NCBI GenBank assembly: GCA_001939145.1 | Contig: LSRX01000323.1 | Span: 235,330 to 299,329 of the forward strand | Direction of reading: 5' to 3' | DNA length: 64,000 bases | From: Symbiodinium microadriaticum | Taxonomy: Eukaryota; Sar; Dinophyceae; Suessiales; Symbiodiniaceae | Shown: one piece after another, positions 39,966 to 52,400 of the stretch | How positions within the stretch are numbered: position 1 is the first letter of the stretch | Layout of the letters: the number at the start of each line of letters is the position of its first letter | Translations under genes and position numbers: made by a program | Notes under the pieces: model-generated | Seen by the model: only the letters and a program-made list of their open reading frames with translations | The model's database searches: none | What the model was told of the DNA's origin: nothing

Positions 39966-40739
39966 CTCAGCAGGCGGGTCCTTTGGGCTAGACTAGAACT
40001 CGGAGCCGAGCCATGAGTGAAGATCACCACGTCCATTGCTGGTCACGGATTGATCGGCTGATCGCCAAAATGGCCACGGAAAGAACAGATCGGGGCTGTT
40101 CTTACGATCTGTAAACTGACCTCCTAATCCTTACCCACCAGACCGATAATTCAGACTTTAACATCCATGTATCGAGTTCCCGGAGAACCGCAAAACCTCG
40201 AGAAGTATCGTCAACTTGCTGATATTGCCGAGCCGCGCTGAAGTGGCGAAGGATGCTCTTCTCAATATTCTCAGCAGTGCATGAGGGCAATTGGACTTTC
40301 AGGGGCCAGGCAAGTCAAGACTCAGACTAGACTTCGCACATCTTCGCACCGTAGGTTTGGGAGGATGTGCCGAGGGCCGAGCTGGCGCGGGATGCCGGGC
40401 GTGCGGCAAAGTGCCATGATGCCATTTGCTGCAAGAGGAGGCTCCAAACGGCCCACCCGTCTCCGCAGACTCCCAGGGGATGTGGGGGGTTCCAGCCTAG
40501 CAGTGCCTAGCAAGGTCTTTCTTGTGGGTGTTCGTCGGCTTGCTGAAAGGTTGGGGTTCGTTGCAAAGTCTGCAGAGCCTTCTGTGACCAGTCAATGTTG
40601 GCTTTGCTTGTCACATCTGTCATCTGCACAACGCGCAGGTTCAACCTCAAAGTAGTGTCAGCCACATACGTGTTCGAGCAGACGAGAGTTGTGCAACTCA
40701 AGACATGGTGACCTGATGCCCGGACGCGGGTCTTCCGGG

Positions 40740-43700
40740 CTACCGATGCAAGACTCAAGGGTCACTTGCACGACCCAGCTTCTGCAGTGTCTCTTCCCTC
40801 GGTTGTTGCACATCCTGAATCTGTGTATGGATATCTGGCAAGGTGAATGCATCGAAGCTGCCACTGCTTCACGTCCAGCTCGACTCCACTTTGCCTGTCT
40901 TCAAGCTGGGTTCGCATGTCCTGAGCCATGGAGGGGGGATACTTCCACTTCGGCCTGGTAAGCCCGGCTCAACTTCGTGCAGCCGTGGGTCATCCATCCA
41001 TGTAAGAGTCCAGCCATTCTTCTTGCAAAGCTTCTTCACCCAGTCCGCCTGCTTCCTTCTCACGGAAAGATGGTGCAGCAAGATAGTGCCACGATGCGAA
41101 ATACGCTCGGCATGCCACGTCTTTGCAGCCTGTGGCGCTCGTTCGCCACGAGCCGATCGACATGCTTTCGCAGGTCGATCTCACCATGAAGCTGTGCTTC
41201 CTGCTACAACCACAGACTAACAAGCTGATCAACAAGCACATTAAGTGCAAATTTGTGAATTGTTGTGGCGCTTGTAACTCGGGAAGATTCCCTTGACTGG
41301 AAGCCTGACGGGAACGTGTAAATACTTTCTGGAACCCAGTGGGTCCAAAACCGCACCAAGCCCCATTTTGAACAATAGCTCTTTTAGGGGCCGAAACGAA
41401 CGCTTCCCTTGTTCAGTTCCATGTTGGACTTATAGGTTTCGACTCGCACAGTCGCTCAAGGCGGGCACGGCTTCCAGACAAGTCCGAAAATAGAGCATCT
41501 GACAACACAGCTGCGTGCAAGTCCCAACAAACAGCGACAACAAACCCACGCGTAGATCATGTAGATCATGCACCTAAAGCCTCCTTGTAGGTTTATGTTG
41601 GGCTTTGGGCTCGCTTCTGGGGTCTGTTGAAATGGGGGGCCGATTGCGGGAGTAGGGCTTGCGATTTCAACTCTTCAAAAGAAGGCGGGACTGCGAGGAC
41701 TCCAGGGATTGCAATCTAAGGTTGTAAGCCTGATCATTCCAACAAACACAGCAACATGGGCTCTGGATTCTTTTCCTATGGCTCGACTCGTCAGGCTGCA
41801 GGAGGGGGCGTTTACTACCAGGGTCTTGCGGTTGAAGTCTCTGTTAACGCTAGATCACCTCGCTGGAAGATGCGGCTGACTCTGTATGCGTTCCCCCTTT
41901 TCCTTGTACATGCCCCACTTCTCGACAACCATTTCGGAGTCACCAACTTTCTCATCACCTTAGCAAGCATGTCTTGGATGTAAACCTGCAGTTTTTACCT
42001 GAAGGTGCCCGTTGCGTTCAATCGTATTCGGTGTCAAGCAGCCCTTCTCTGCAACACGGATCGCCTCTTTCAGCTCCTGACACCAACTTGCTTGGTCATG
42101 CTACTGCGCCTTCCAACCGCATGTGCTGAAGATGGCTGGCCTTGTCGCTGTACCTCAGCACAGCCCACTACGCTGTCAGCTCATCTACACTGACCTTTCC
42201 AAGCAAAAATGGGTTTGCTCAGGGCTCCACTCCAAAAGCACATGGGCATAGTAGTCAAGAACCGCGAGCCTTGTTCGGTCGGTGCACGCAAAGACGCTTC
42301 GGAGCCGTGCCACGACACGTCGCGTAGTCGAGTGGCTTTCGTGCCGGCAGGTTCGCGGAATCTTGTGGAGAAAGAGTGCATCGCAAGCGGAAGTCCTTCA
42401 AAACGATGTAGGAATCGCCTTTGCAATGTGAACTCCGTAAGACGCCCTTCATGCCTTGTGTCTGCTGCACACTACTGGCCCAGGAAAGGATTTGTAATGA
42501 TTTGTAGCACGATGCAGCCGAAAGGCCATACTGGCGGGCCCCGACAACGCCTCTGGGGTCGTTCCAAATGTTCTGCACTCCGTATTTCGGTCTTTCAGCC
42601 GGTTTGGCATCATCATACGCTGTGCCGAAAAGTCCTAAGATTCAAGCCGAATGCCTTGTGCAAAAGACAGCTGACGAGAATTGCACGACGATATGCCTCC
42701 ACACAGCACAAATGCCTGAGCGCTGTACCGCGCTCCCACTTTTCACGAGCCGAGGTTTTCAACAACCCACCAGACGTTTTGGTCTCGAACTGATTCCGAT
42801 AATGCGTGTCCTTCATGAAAAACTGACCGACCTGGCAATGAGCGGCCGTGCCAAGTGAATCTTCAAGATTGCTGCTACGATTCTTCGCAAGACTCAGGGC
42901 CTTGTCCAAGTTGATATGTACAATCAAGGGCGCCAGCTCTCTGATCCACGCAAGCACCATCCAGAGTTCTGTGTCCGTGTGCCCCAGATTTTGCACTCCT
43001 TGGTCCCAGAGACTGTGCGCGACCCGGTACGGTCGTGACTTCCCTGCAAAAGGACCTGTCCTAAGGTCAAACTGGCAAAGCTGCTTCGCTGCAACTCCGG
43101 AAGAGCTCGCTCGTGGTTTTCTTGAGCGAGATTGCGGATGTGACGAATTGCCGCCTGCGGCTGCGACAAGCACTAGACCAAGCGCCCACTGAAGCTGGAT
43201 ATGTTGGTACACTTCTCGATTTGTGCTGGATAGCTTGAGGATATACTTGTGCCTCTCTATCAAGTTGACATCTCTCTGAAGCTGGGGAAGTGGGACACCA
43301 ATGACCCTTCATATACATGTTGCCAATTCAATAACAAAGCCCAGTCCCAGCTTCAACAGCACGCTTCGAGCGGCTATTGCATCTTTGCTCTCGTGATACC
43401 CTGAGAGCGCTCCTGCTGGCATGGCCGGAGCTGGGCAGCACTGTCCTCAATGCAAGGAGGACACAGAGAGCCCGCTGCCACCACTCATGTGATGCTGCGT
43501 TCAGAAGCATGGCCATCGCTGGCTCTAAGGCAAAGGCTAGCTCCGACTCGCTAGCGGTCAGTCGCCAGTGGGCCTGTGATTCCGGGTTGATCCCGCACTC
43601 CTGCGCGGCGTGTCATCCTACACGGCATGAAAAGTGTGTCGCGGAGAGCTGCCCTCCTGCAAGGCGACTCGGAGATTGTCTGGATCGGAGATGGAACCTT

Positions 43701-46700
43701 TGAAGCCTCCACGCTCCTGGCGCACGGATTCCTCTTGCCCACATGCTATCGGCTACCGGGCAAAGCATAACTGGTTGTCCTTGATCTGCTGCCGGCGAAT
43801 CTCGAATAGCTTTCCTGTGCCGCCTGACCGCGTGCATCCTACACATCCACAAGTGGAATTCCCAATATTCAACATTTAGCCGGCCGACCGACTTTGCCAA
43901 CGTAGCGCAAGAACTCGTCAAACTGAATTGTTCCATCGCGGCTGGTGTCCTGCAAAAATGCAGCTTCCCGTTTCAGCCGTCAATCGCACAAAAGACTTTG
44001 CCCTTCTGTGTGAGGTCGTGGGGTCTCTTCACATTTGGTCAGAATGCGGCGCTTTGCCAAACTTGTCTTACCCGACATTTGATTCAGAGCCGGCGCGAGA
44101 CCCCTCTGCCCTCAAGGAACTGCAGCAACTTCGAAAACAAAAGCATAGCGCAAGCAGGGAACAACACGACAGTCCGATCGCCACCAGCCCTGTGTATGCA
44201 CACGGCCACTGCTCCCAGCATTCGACCATTCGATGCGATGCGTTGTTTATGCTCGACCAATTTTCCCCTGTGCTTCCCCCTCTCACTTACATGCATGCAC
44301 TTCGGTGTTCGTCTGTGCCTGTAGGTCGATCATTTTTGGTCACAGTTCGACGGCCAGAATCCTTCACGGACTTCAACAAGACGGCAACAAATGCAGGCAA
44401 CCCTGTCCACTATGCTCATCAGCTTGTCCACATCCTCTTGAGTGTCTGGAAAGCCCAAGTAGTCGAGCATGAAAGTTACCTGCAAACACATTATTGGATG
44501 CTTCTTCAAGGGCCCAGTGGTCTTTTGGGTCTCATGATGTCTCGTGCGAAGGGCTCAAACATGCTTTGACATTTTGCTTCTCGAGCTGTTACTCGCTGGC
44601 GCCTACGTTGCGACATGTCCTGGCTTGTACAGGCAGACCTCATTTTTGGCGAGGACGCCGTCCCCGCTGTGGTCAAACCTGGGGAGAGTTCTTCTTGCAA
44701 GCGTTAACAGAGAGGAGTCCAAGCGACGGGACATTCAAGCTTCGGTCTTGTGCAACCATGTTGACCGGTACCTACTCCTCGTGAAAGCTTTGACAGGGCC
44801 TCGAGCGAAGAGCTAGCCTTTCCAGCCAGAGGGAGACGCCGCAACCGACTGATGACGGGAAGACGCGAGACCTACCTCAAACATGAGACTTGGTGGCTGA
44901 TGCGCAACTGGCGTCTCTGTCAGCAAACGCAGCAATAGGTTTAGCACAGCATTGCGGCAAGCCCTGCACGACTGGTTTCGCCATTCTCTTCTTGCCCAGT
45001 CAAGCCGAAGTTGCATCTAAGAGTTGCTCTCGTTAAGATGCACAGGAGTGTAGCAGGAGGGTATAAGTGGATTTGACTCTGCGGGCGTTTCAGGCAGCTT
45101 CAAACGGACCCGTGGCATTTGCACGTGGACGGACCATAAGGGTTTTAGCCTCCTTTCCAAGTTGTTAAACAAGCTTCAACAATACCTGAAACTGTAACCA
45201 CGAGACCCACCACAGCAACCTGCACTGTGCTCCTTCTTCGCTGAGCAACTTGTTGAATGCAGCTGCAATGTGTTTCTCCTCCAGATCCAGCTTCATCTGC
45301 AGGATGTCGAGGTTGTTCTGTGCCTGCTTGTGGGCTGGGTTTCTCATGCGTTACGACATGTGCCATGGGGTATCACCTGGAAAAGCTAGTTTGCTCGGTC
45401 GTGCGGTATCTTGCATGCCAGTCGCGGAGCCATGTTGTATGCTCCTGAACTTCGCCGCCCGACTGGCTGGAGGTCAGCATGTCTAGTCTAGCCATTGGAC
45501 GGAGCCTCAAATCGTGATTCCCATGCTTTCGTGGAACTCTTGCATGCATTTTGCCGCCGGTGCTTGGAACCTGCATACACTGATGCTATGTATCATCCTA
45601 CAAAGTCAACACGGTGACGTGTGCCCAGTAGAGATATGTAGCGTAACAGTGGATCGAGCGGAACTTGGTGAGAGGTCGTAGTTTCACGCTCGCACGGCAA
45701 CACAAGCCTCCCCCTCCCCCCGCCCCCAACCTACTGATGCACACCTGCCATTGCAACCAGCACCAGAGTCCACGAGTTTGGTGAAAATTAAGAGGGTTTA
45801 CAGACGCGGATAGGTAAGGAATGCTCAGAGGGCAGGCTTTACCCCTGTATCGACGGTCAACCTGATGGGCCTCATCCGCATTTCCGCTTGCGATCGACGT
45901 GACCAGCTCGTCGATAAAGAAAGCGAGCTCATGCTCCTAGCGCAGATGGATGTCAGTGCGCCCCTGTCCTGAAACTGAAGGACTGCTGCCCAGGCTTCCT
46001 TGCCCAAGCGGCTCCCTGCAGGCACTTCTCTCCTTGGAGACTAGGTATGGCCTCGATCGAAAGAGCTCGTCGAGCTGCTCCTTTCGAAGGCTCGGGTTCG
46101 CATCTGTGCGTAGACATTGCGGCACATCGGCATCTTTTTTTGATGATCAGCGTGCCTGCAAATAGTGTCGCAAAACCGCCTTGCGCCGATACGCCGATAC
46201 GCCGGCGCATGGCCCGGAGGGGGCACATACGCCGATACGCCGATACGACGGTCGGGGGCCTAGGCTGGCTTACGCCAATACGCGCATACGCCGGTNNNNN
46301 NNNNNNNNNNNNNNNNNNNNNNNNNNNNNNNNNNNNNNNNNNNNNNNNNNNNNNNNNNNNNNNNNNNNNNNNNNNNNNNNNNNNNNNNNNNNNNNNNNNN
46401 NNNNNNNNNNNNNNNNNNNNNNNNNNNNNNNNNNNNNNNNNNNNNNNNNNNNNNNNNNNNNNNNNNNNNNNNNNNNNNNNNNNNNNNNNNNNNNNNNNNN
46501 NNNNNNNNNNNNNNNNNNNNNNNNNNNNNNNNNNNNNNNNNNNNNNNNNNNNNNNNNNNNNNNNNNNNNNNNNNNNNNNNNNNNNNNNNNNNNNNNNNNN
46601 NNNNNNNNNNNNNNNNNNNNNNNNNNNNNNNNNNNNNNNNNNNNNNNNNNNNNNNNNNNNNNNNNNNNNNNNNNNNNNNNNNNNNNNNNNNNNNNNNNNN

Positions 46701-47650
46701 NNNNNNNNNNNNNNNNNNNNNNNNNNNNNNNNNNNNNNNNNNNNNNNNNNNNNNNNNNNNNNNNNNNNNNNNNNNNNNNNNNNNNNNNNNNNNNNNNNNN
46801 NNNNNNNNNNNNNNNNNNNNNNNNNNNNNNNNNNNNNNNNNNNNNNNNNNNNNNNNNNNNNNNNNNNNNNNNNNNNNNNNNNNNNNNNNNNNNNNNNNNN
46901 NNNNNNNNNNNNNNNNNNNNNNNNNNNNNNNNNNNNNNNNNNNNNNNNNNNNNNNNNNNNNNNNNNNNNNNNNNNNNNNNNNNNNNNNNNNNNNNNNNNN
47001 NNNNNNNNNNNNNNNNNNNNNNNNNNNNNNNNNNNNNNNNNNNNNNNNNNNNNNNNNNNNNCCTGGGACTGATGGGGCGCCCCTGATTTTTAAATCAGAA
47101 CTCTTACCACCCCTGATCTCCGAGGATGGACCCTGGGACTGATGGGGCGCCCCTGATTTTCCGACGCGCCCATCCACGAGGCAAATACGCCGATATGCCG
47201 ATACGCCGATCCGGGCAGGAAATACGCCGATACGCCGATACGCCGGTACGCCGGTACGCCGATACGCCGGTACGCCGACACGCCCATCCACGAGGCAAAT
47301 ACGCCGATACGCCGATCCGGGCAGGAAATACGCCGATACGCCGATCCGGGCAGGGAGGGTATATCGGTGTATCGGTGTATCGGTGTATCGGTGCGGAGCT
47401 GTTTACGCGACGCGCTCTGCGGGCTCTCTGATGCAATAGCATTTCGGTTGCATTACGGTATGCAACATACCGGCAAGTAAGTATGCATCGTCTGCTGATC
47501 AGCATCGACTGCCGGTGCAAAGCAACATCCTTGTGGGCAGTACACTGTGGTGACACTTCGACAGCGCTGAAATCGCCCTGCACGCTTTGGAAGAAGACCT
47601 CGCTGCTGACCTCCAGGGGCAAGTGCTTCAATGCGATGGTTCAACTTCCT
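40740..47650 (-). CDS. EF-hand / DUF3626-like gene, copy A, many exons
   Basis: Minus-strand exon cores: VFFQSVQGDFSAVEVSPQCTAHKD (~47540-47615, split by me into two ideas here only by length); EHELAFFIDEL (~45860-45936); LDILQMKLDLEEKHIAAAF (~45255-45320); EF-hand FDHSGDGVLAKNE (~44623-44681); LDYLGFPDTQEDVDKLM (~44400-44480); EF-hand DTSRDGTIQFDEFLRYVGK (~43879-43945); KLFEIRRQQIKDN (~43780); HWRLTASESELAFALEP...WWQRALCVLL (~43420-43600); LAPLIVHINLDKAL (~42895-42985); MKDTHYRNQFETKTSGGL (~42735-42835); YIVLKDFRLRCTLSPQDSAN (~42330-42410); DYYAHVLLEWSPE; YIQDMLAKVMRKL (~41950); ADWVKKLCKKNGWTLTWMDD (~41000). The YR-x-QFET block and HINLDK resemble DUF3626 proteins (from memory). The two EF loops have full D-x-S-x-D-G-x-[IL]-x-x-x-E ligands, so Ca2+ binding is likely. 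An assembly gap lies within the gene. Confidence 0.6.
46179..46295. repeat. GCCGATAC minisatellite, left of gap
   Basis: Repeated CGATACGCC units run into the N block at 46296; the same units resume on the far side. Confidence 0.85.
46296..47061. other. assembly gap
   Basis: 766 N bases, almost certainly a collapsed minisatellite. The long frames of X across it are meaningless. Confidence 0.99.
47062..47395. repeat. GCCGATAC minisatellite, right of gap
   Basis: A 43-bp unit starting CCTGGGACTGATGGGGCGCC occurs twice (47062 and 47130). It is followed by CGATACGCCGATACGCCGGT-type 9-bp units with interspersed CATCCACGAGGCAAATACGCC and CCGGGCAGGAAATACGCC blocks, then GTATCGGT units in the opposite sense (47362-47393). 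Confidence 0.85.
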
Positions 47651-47759
47651 TCCATCTACATAGATGGCACGCAAATAATAAGGGTCGCATGACTTACAGT
47701 AGTTGCTGCGAACTTGACTCAGCATAACGGCATGCAGCAAATTGAACACCACTTGCGGC

Positions 47760-49350
47760 TAATTGTAGTTGCTCATGAAAATAACAAAGCCTTGCCCGCT
47801 TCGTCACTCAAGCATGGCTACTTGCACCCTCCCATAACGTCAACCTCCCGTACTCGGTGCTTGATCTGTTCTCCATCGCTCACCCGGCTGGGGTCAAGGG
47901 CCACAAATCAAGGGCGAAGCTATAAACGTAGAGGGAACAGCTGGAATAAAGTGCAGACCTTCTTCATTTCACAAGCCCGCTTGTCAGCTGAGGCTTCTTC
48001 CTAATGAAGCTTTGCTTGGTCGTACTGCACCAGCTTTCATCAGCTCAATGGACTTCTCTTATCTTCTTTTGCGACCGTATGCCGGACAAGTCGTGTCGAC
48101 GATTCAGGCCGACAGCCCGATCTTTGGGTTCATGATGGTTCATGCTCCAGTGCAGCAGATTCGATTCTTCCATAGCTTACGGTCATAAAATCATGCACTT
48201 TCTGAGAATGTGGGCCGGTCGGGTTGGAAAGCGGCAAGATTCTGTTGTTGAACATGTCATGGGCCATCTTTCCGACTGGTTCAATCGAGCTTTAGCAAAG
48301 CTGAACAGCTTACATTCAAAGTTCAGCTGTATGTGCGGCATGCAAAGGGTCTCTGGCCGATTCCTTGCACGAAGCCTTGGGCCTCATGCTGAGCCACAGC
48401 AAAATGGGTGTCCCTTCCATGTCTTGGGAATCGGAATATTTAGTTCACAATCAAGCAACCTCGGGATCCCCGGCCTCTGCAGTATCTTCATGGCAGACAC
48501 AGAGGGAGAGCACGCGCCCCAACGAAAACATGCAATTTCAGAAGCTTTGCAGGCCTGTCAAATGCGTTTCCTTCCGAGATGCAAGTATGGGCTCAATGTA
48601 TAGTCTCAGGTCAAGGATTGGGCTCCACATGGTTTGGTTCGCTTCCAACGGCGTCCCTGGAGCCAAGTGGCACGGACAAAGCTGCTTCTGTCTAGCTCGG
48701 TCATGTCAGCCCTTCGATAAAGCCGGTTGAACACCAAAACCGGAACTCGCATCCAGCTTGCATCCTCTAACGAGAAGTCTCACACAAGAAGCATAACTTG
48801 AGAACCAAAGACACGGAAGCGGGAATACCCGAAACTAATGATTTTCAGTTTAAAGGCACAGGTACTTAGAAAATCTGCAATCATCGGACTTACCGTCCTG
48901 GTCCATCCTCAAGAAAAAGAAGTGCCACATCGACGGCACGAAGACTTTCCATTAGAAAGTTTCAGCGCAAAAGGCACAACCACGTGTCCACTTCAGTCGG
49001 TCTCGTTCCCTTGGATCGGTGTCGGTGTGTTCGCAGTAACTGGGCTGTGCTTGTGTCCGGTCATGCCCGAGTGCATCTAATTAGCAGTACGACGAGTGCT
49101 GCCGCCTGCAAGGTCTCAGGCGACGTGGCATTGGTACTGGGGGGAGTCGTCCGAACAGTGAGCCAACTCTGTGATTCAGCATGCGGATCTGCCTTCACAG
49201 GACTTGTGAGATCTTGTGAGTATAGGGTTCGTTTGGCAATAAGTCAATAACTAATCAGCAACTGCAGGAGAAGCTAAATCAGCTAAATCATCACCTCTCG
49301 TATCGGGTTGGCAAGCTGAGCCTTTTTACTGCGGGGATCTCTCACGCCTT
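47760..49350. other. spacer between the two tandem gene copies
   Basis: No gene core recognised. It may contain 5' exons of copy A and the 3' UTR of copy B. Medium frames on the plus strand (48142-48603) show no motif. Confidence 0.4.
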
Positions 49351-49439
49351 GTTGCGGCATGACCTGCAGATCTGGCCCTGCATCAGGGCTTGGCACTGCC
49401 TGCCAGCAAGGAATGCGTGTCACGGCTATGGCCGGGCTG

Positions 49440-52400
49440 CAGGGCGGGTTCCAAGCACACAACACATGCAAAGGCCCACTTGCACTGCCCAGCTTCTTGA
49501 GCTTTGCTTCCCTCGGCGGCCGAAACCAGTCGGCGAATCTCTACATCACGGCTCGTTGTACGGCAGCCCGACCACGGGTTTTGCAGTGCATCCAAGCTGC
49601 CACTGCTTTGCATCAAGCTCGACCCCACTCTGCCTGTCTTCGAGATGGGTCCGCATTTCCTGAGCCACTCGGAGCCACGCGGATTCTGTGGAAAGAGTCA
49701 GCATGGAACAGCGTCAGATTTCAAGCATGGAGCACAGCTTGCGACTCTGCAAGGGGTCGCTGCTGCTAAGAACTATGAGCCTGCAGCCTTGCGTCATCCA
49801 TCCATGTGAGGGTCCAGCCGTTCTTCTTGCAAATGCTTTCCACCCAGTCCGCTTGCTTCCTTTGTTCACAGTAAGACAGCATCTACTTCTGCGTCTGGCA
49901 CGTTCCGGAGCGAAAACCTTCCGGATATCTCCCACGAGTGCTGCATCCCAGCCGCCTATGGCGCTCGTTCGCTACGAGACGATCCACATGCTTTCGCAGA
50001 TCGATCTCACCATGAAGCTGTGCTTCCTGGCACCACAAAACCCAACATTCGTACAACGTGTCGCTGCAAACACTAGGGCTGCCTAGTGTTCAGTGCCCTG
50101 CGCCAAATAGACGGAAGAAAAAACGACGTGAGCGGCCGCAAGCCGACAACGCCGGAGAACTATCAACGCCCCCCTTTGAAGACACTGCTAACTTTGCATG
50201 CGTTTCCCTTTTCCTTGTACATGCCCCACTTCTCGACGACCTTCTCGGAATCCCCAACTTTCTCATCACCTTGGCCAGCATGTCTTGGATGTAAACCTGT
50301 TGCTTGAAAGTCACGCCCTGTTGCATTCGATCGTATTCTTTGTCAAGCAGCCCTTCTCTGCAACACGGATTGTCTCCTTCAGCTCCTCGCAATGGCTTAT
50401 TTGACAATGCTACTGCTCCTAGGTCCTTCGGAGCAAGCGTAAGACATAATTTGACATAATGCATCTGAGGCTGTCCGGCCTTGTCGCTGTACCTCAGCAC
50501 AACCCACCACGACAGCTCAACAAATCACAACCATTTAGACTGACCTTTCAAAGCCAAAATGGTTGAAGACGGTTCAGGGCTCCACTCCAAAAGCACGTGG
50601 GCGTAGTAGTCCAGAACTGCGAGCCTTACTTGGTTGGTGCAACATGCCTCCGAAATGTGGCCATGGGCCATGGACGCCGAGAGGCCTTCGAGCTGGCAGG
50701 TTCGCGGAATCTTGTGGAGAAAGAGTGCATCGCAGGCGGATATCCTTCAAGACGATGTAGGAATCGCCTTTCGCTCCACAAGGGGCCCTTCATGCCTTCT
50801 CACTACTGCACTCTACTGGTGCAAGAAGCGATTTAGTGCACGCGATGCAGCCGAAATACCATACTGGCGGGCCCCGACAACGCCTCTGGGGTCGTTCCAA
50901 ATGTTCTGCACTCCGTATTTCGGTCTTTCAGCGGGTCTGGCACCATCATAGGCTGTGCCGAAGAGTCCTAAGATTCAAGCAAAACGCCTTGTTCAACAGA
51001 CAGCTGACCAGAATTGCACGACAACATACCTCCACACAGCACAAATGCCTGAGCGCTGTACCGCGCTCCCACTTTTCACGAGCCGAGGTTTTCAACAACC
51101 CACCAGACGTTTTGGTCTCGAACTGATTCCGATAATGCGTGTCCTTCATGAAGAACTGGCCGACCTGCCAATGAGCGCCCGTGCCATGCAAGATTGCTGC
51201 TGCAAGAGTTCGCAAACTTGAACCACCAGCGTTCAATCATGTCCTTTCGCAAGGACAACACCCAAGGCCTTGTCCAAGTTGATATGTACAATCAATGGCG
51301 CCAGCTCTCTGACCCAAGAAAGTGCCATGAAGAGCTCTGTGTCTGTGTACCCCAGGTTTAGCACTCCTCGGTTCCACTGTGACTTTTCCAGCCTAGAGGG
51401 CCCAAAAACCCGAAGGGAATTGTGACCAGCGAAGGCAAAGCTGCTCTTCTGCAACTCCGGCAGCGCTCGCTCGTGGTTCTCTTGGGCAAGGTTTCGAATG
51501 TGACGGATTGCCGCCTGCGTCTCTGAGCCGCACAGCGAGAAAGGTCTGTGAATGGAGGTAACTGCATGTTCTGCTGCGGAATTGAAACCGCCGCTCCCTA
51601 AGCAGTTCGCGCATGCTGGCAACTGCACTCTTAGGATGCTCCTGCTGGCATGGCCGGAGCTGGGCAGCACTGTCCTCGATGCAAGGAGGACACAGAGAGC
51701 CCGCTGCCACCACTCATGTGATGCTGCTTTCAGAAGCATGGCCATCGCTGGCTCTAAGGCAAAGGCTAGCTCCGACTCACTAGCGGTCAGTCGCCAGTGG
51801 GCCTGTGCTTCCGGGTTGATCCCGCACTCCTGCGCGGCGTGTCATCCTACACGGCATGAAAAGTGGTATCGCGGAGAGCTGCCCTCCTGCAAGGCCACTC
51901 GGAGATTGTCTGGATCGGAGATGGAACCTTTGAAGCCTCCACGCTCCTGGCACACGGATTCCGGTTGCCCACATGCTATCGGCTACCGGGCAAAGCATAA
52001 CTTAACTGGTTGTCCTGGATCTGCTGCCGTCGAATCTCGAAGAGCTTTCCTGTGCCGCCTGACCGCGTACATCCTACATACCCACAGGTGGAACTCCCAA
52101 TATTCTAATATTCAACACTTAGCCGGCCGACCGACTTTGCCAACGTAGCGCAAGAACTCGTCAAATTGAATTGTTCCATCGCGGCTCGTGTCCTCCAACG
52201 ATGCATCCTACAGTCAGCAACTGGACAACCAAAACCTTGGTCGGTTGGGATGCAGCGAAGCAATGCAAATCTAAATCTACGTGTGGTTCTCGTGGTGCCC
52301 AGCTCTGCGTGCACCGCTGTATGTCTATAAGAAGATCCGGCAAAACGTCTCTCGCTCTCGCTCTCGCTCTCTCCGTCAGCATACCACGTCAAGCCCTATC

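Noticed and set aside
46047-47291. 300-340-codon ORFs over the gap
   Set aside because: They exist only because N is translated as X.
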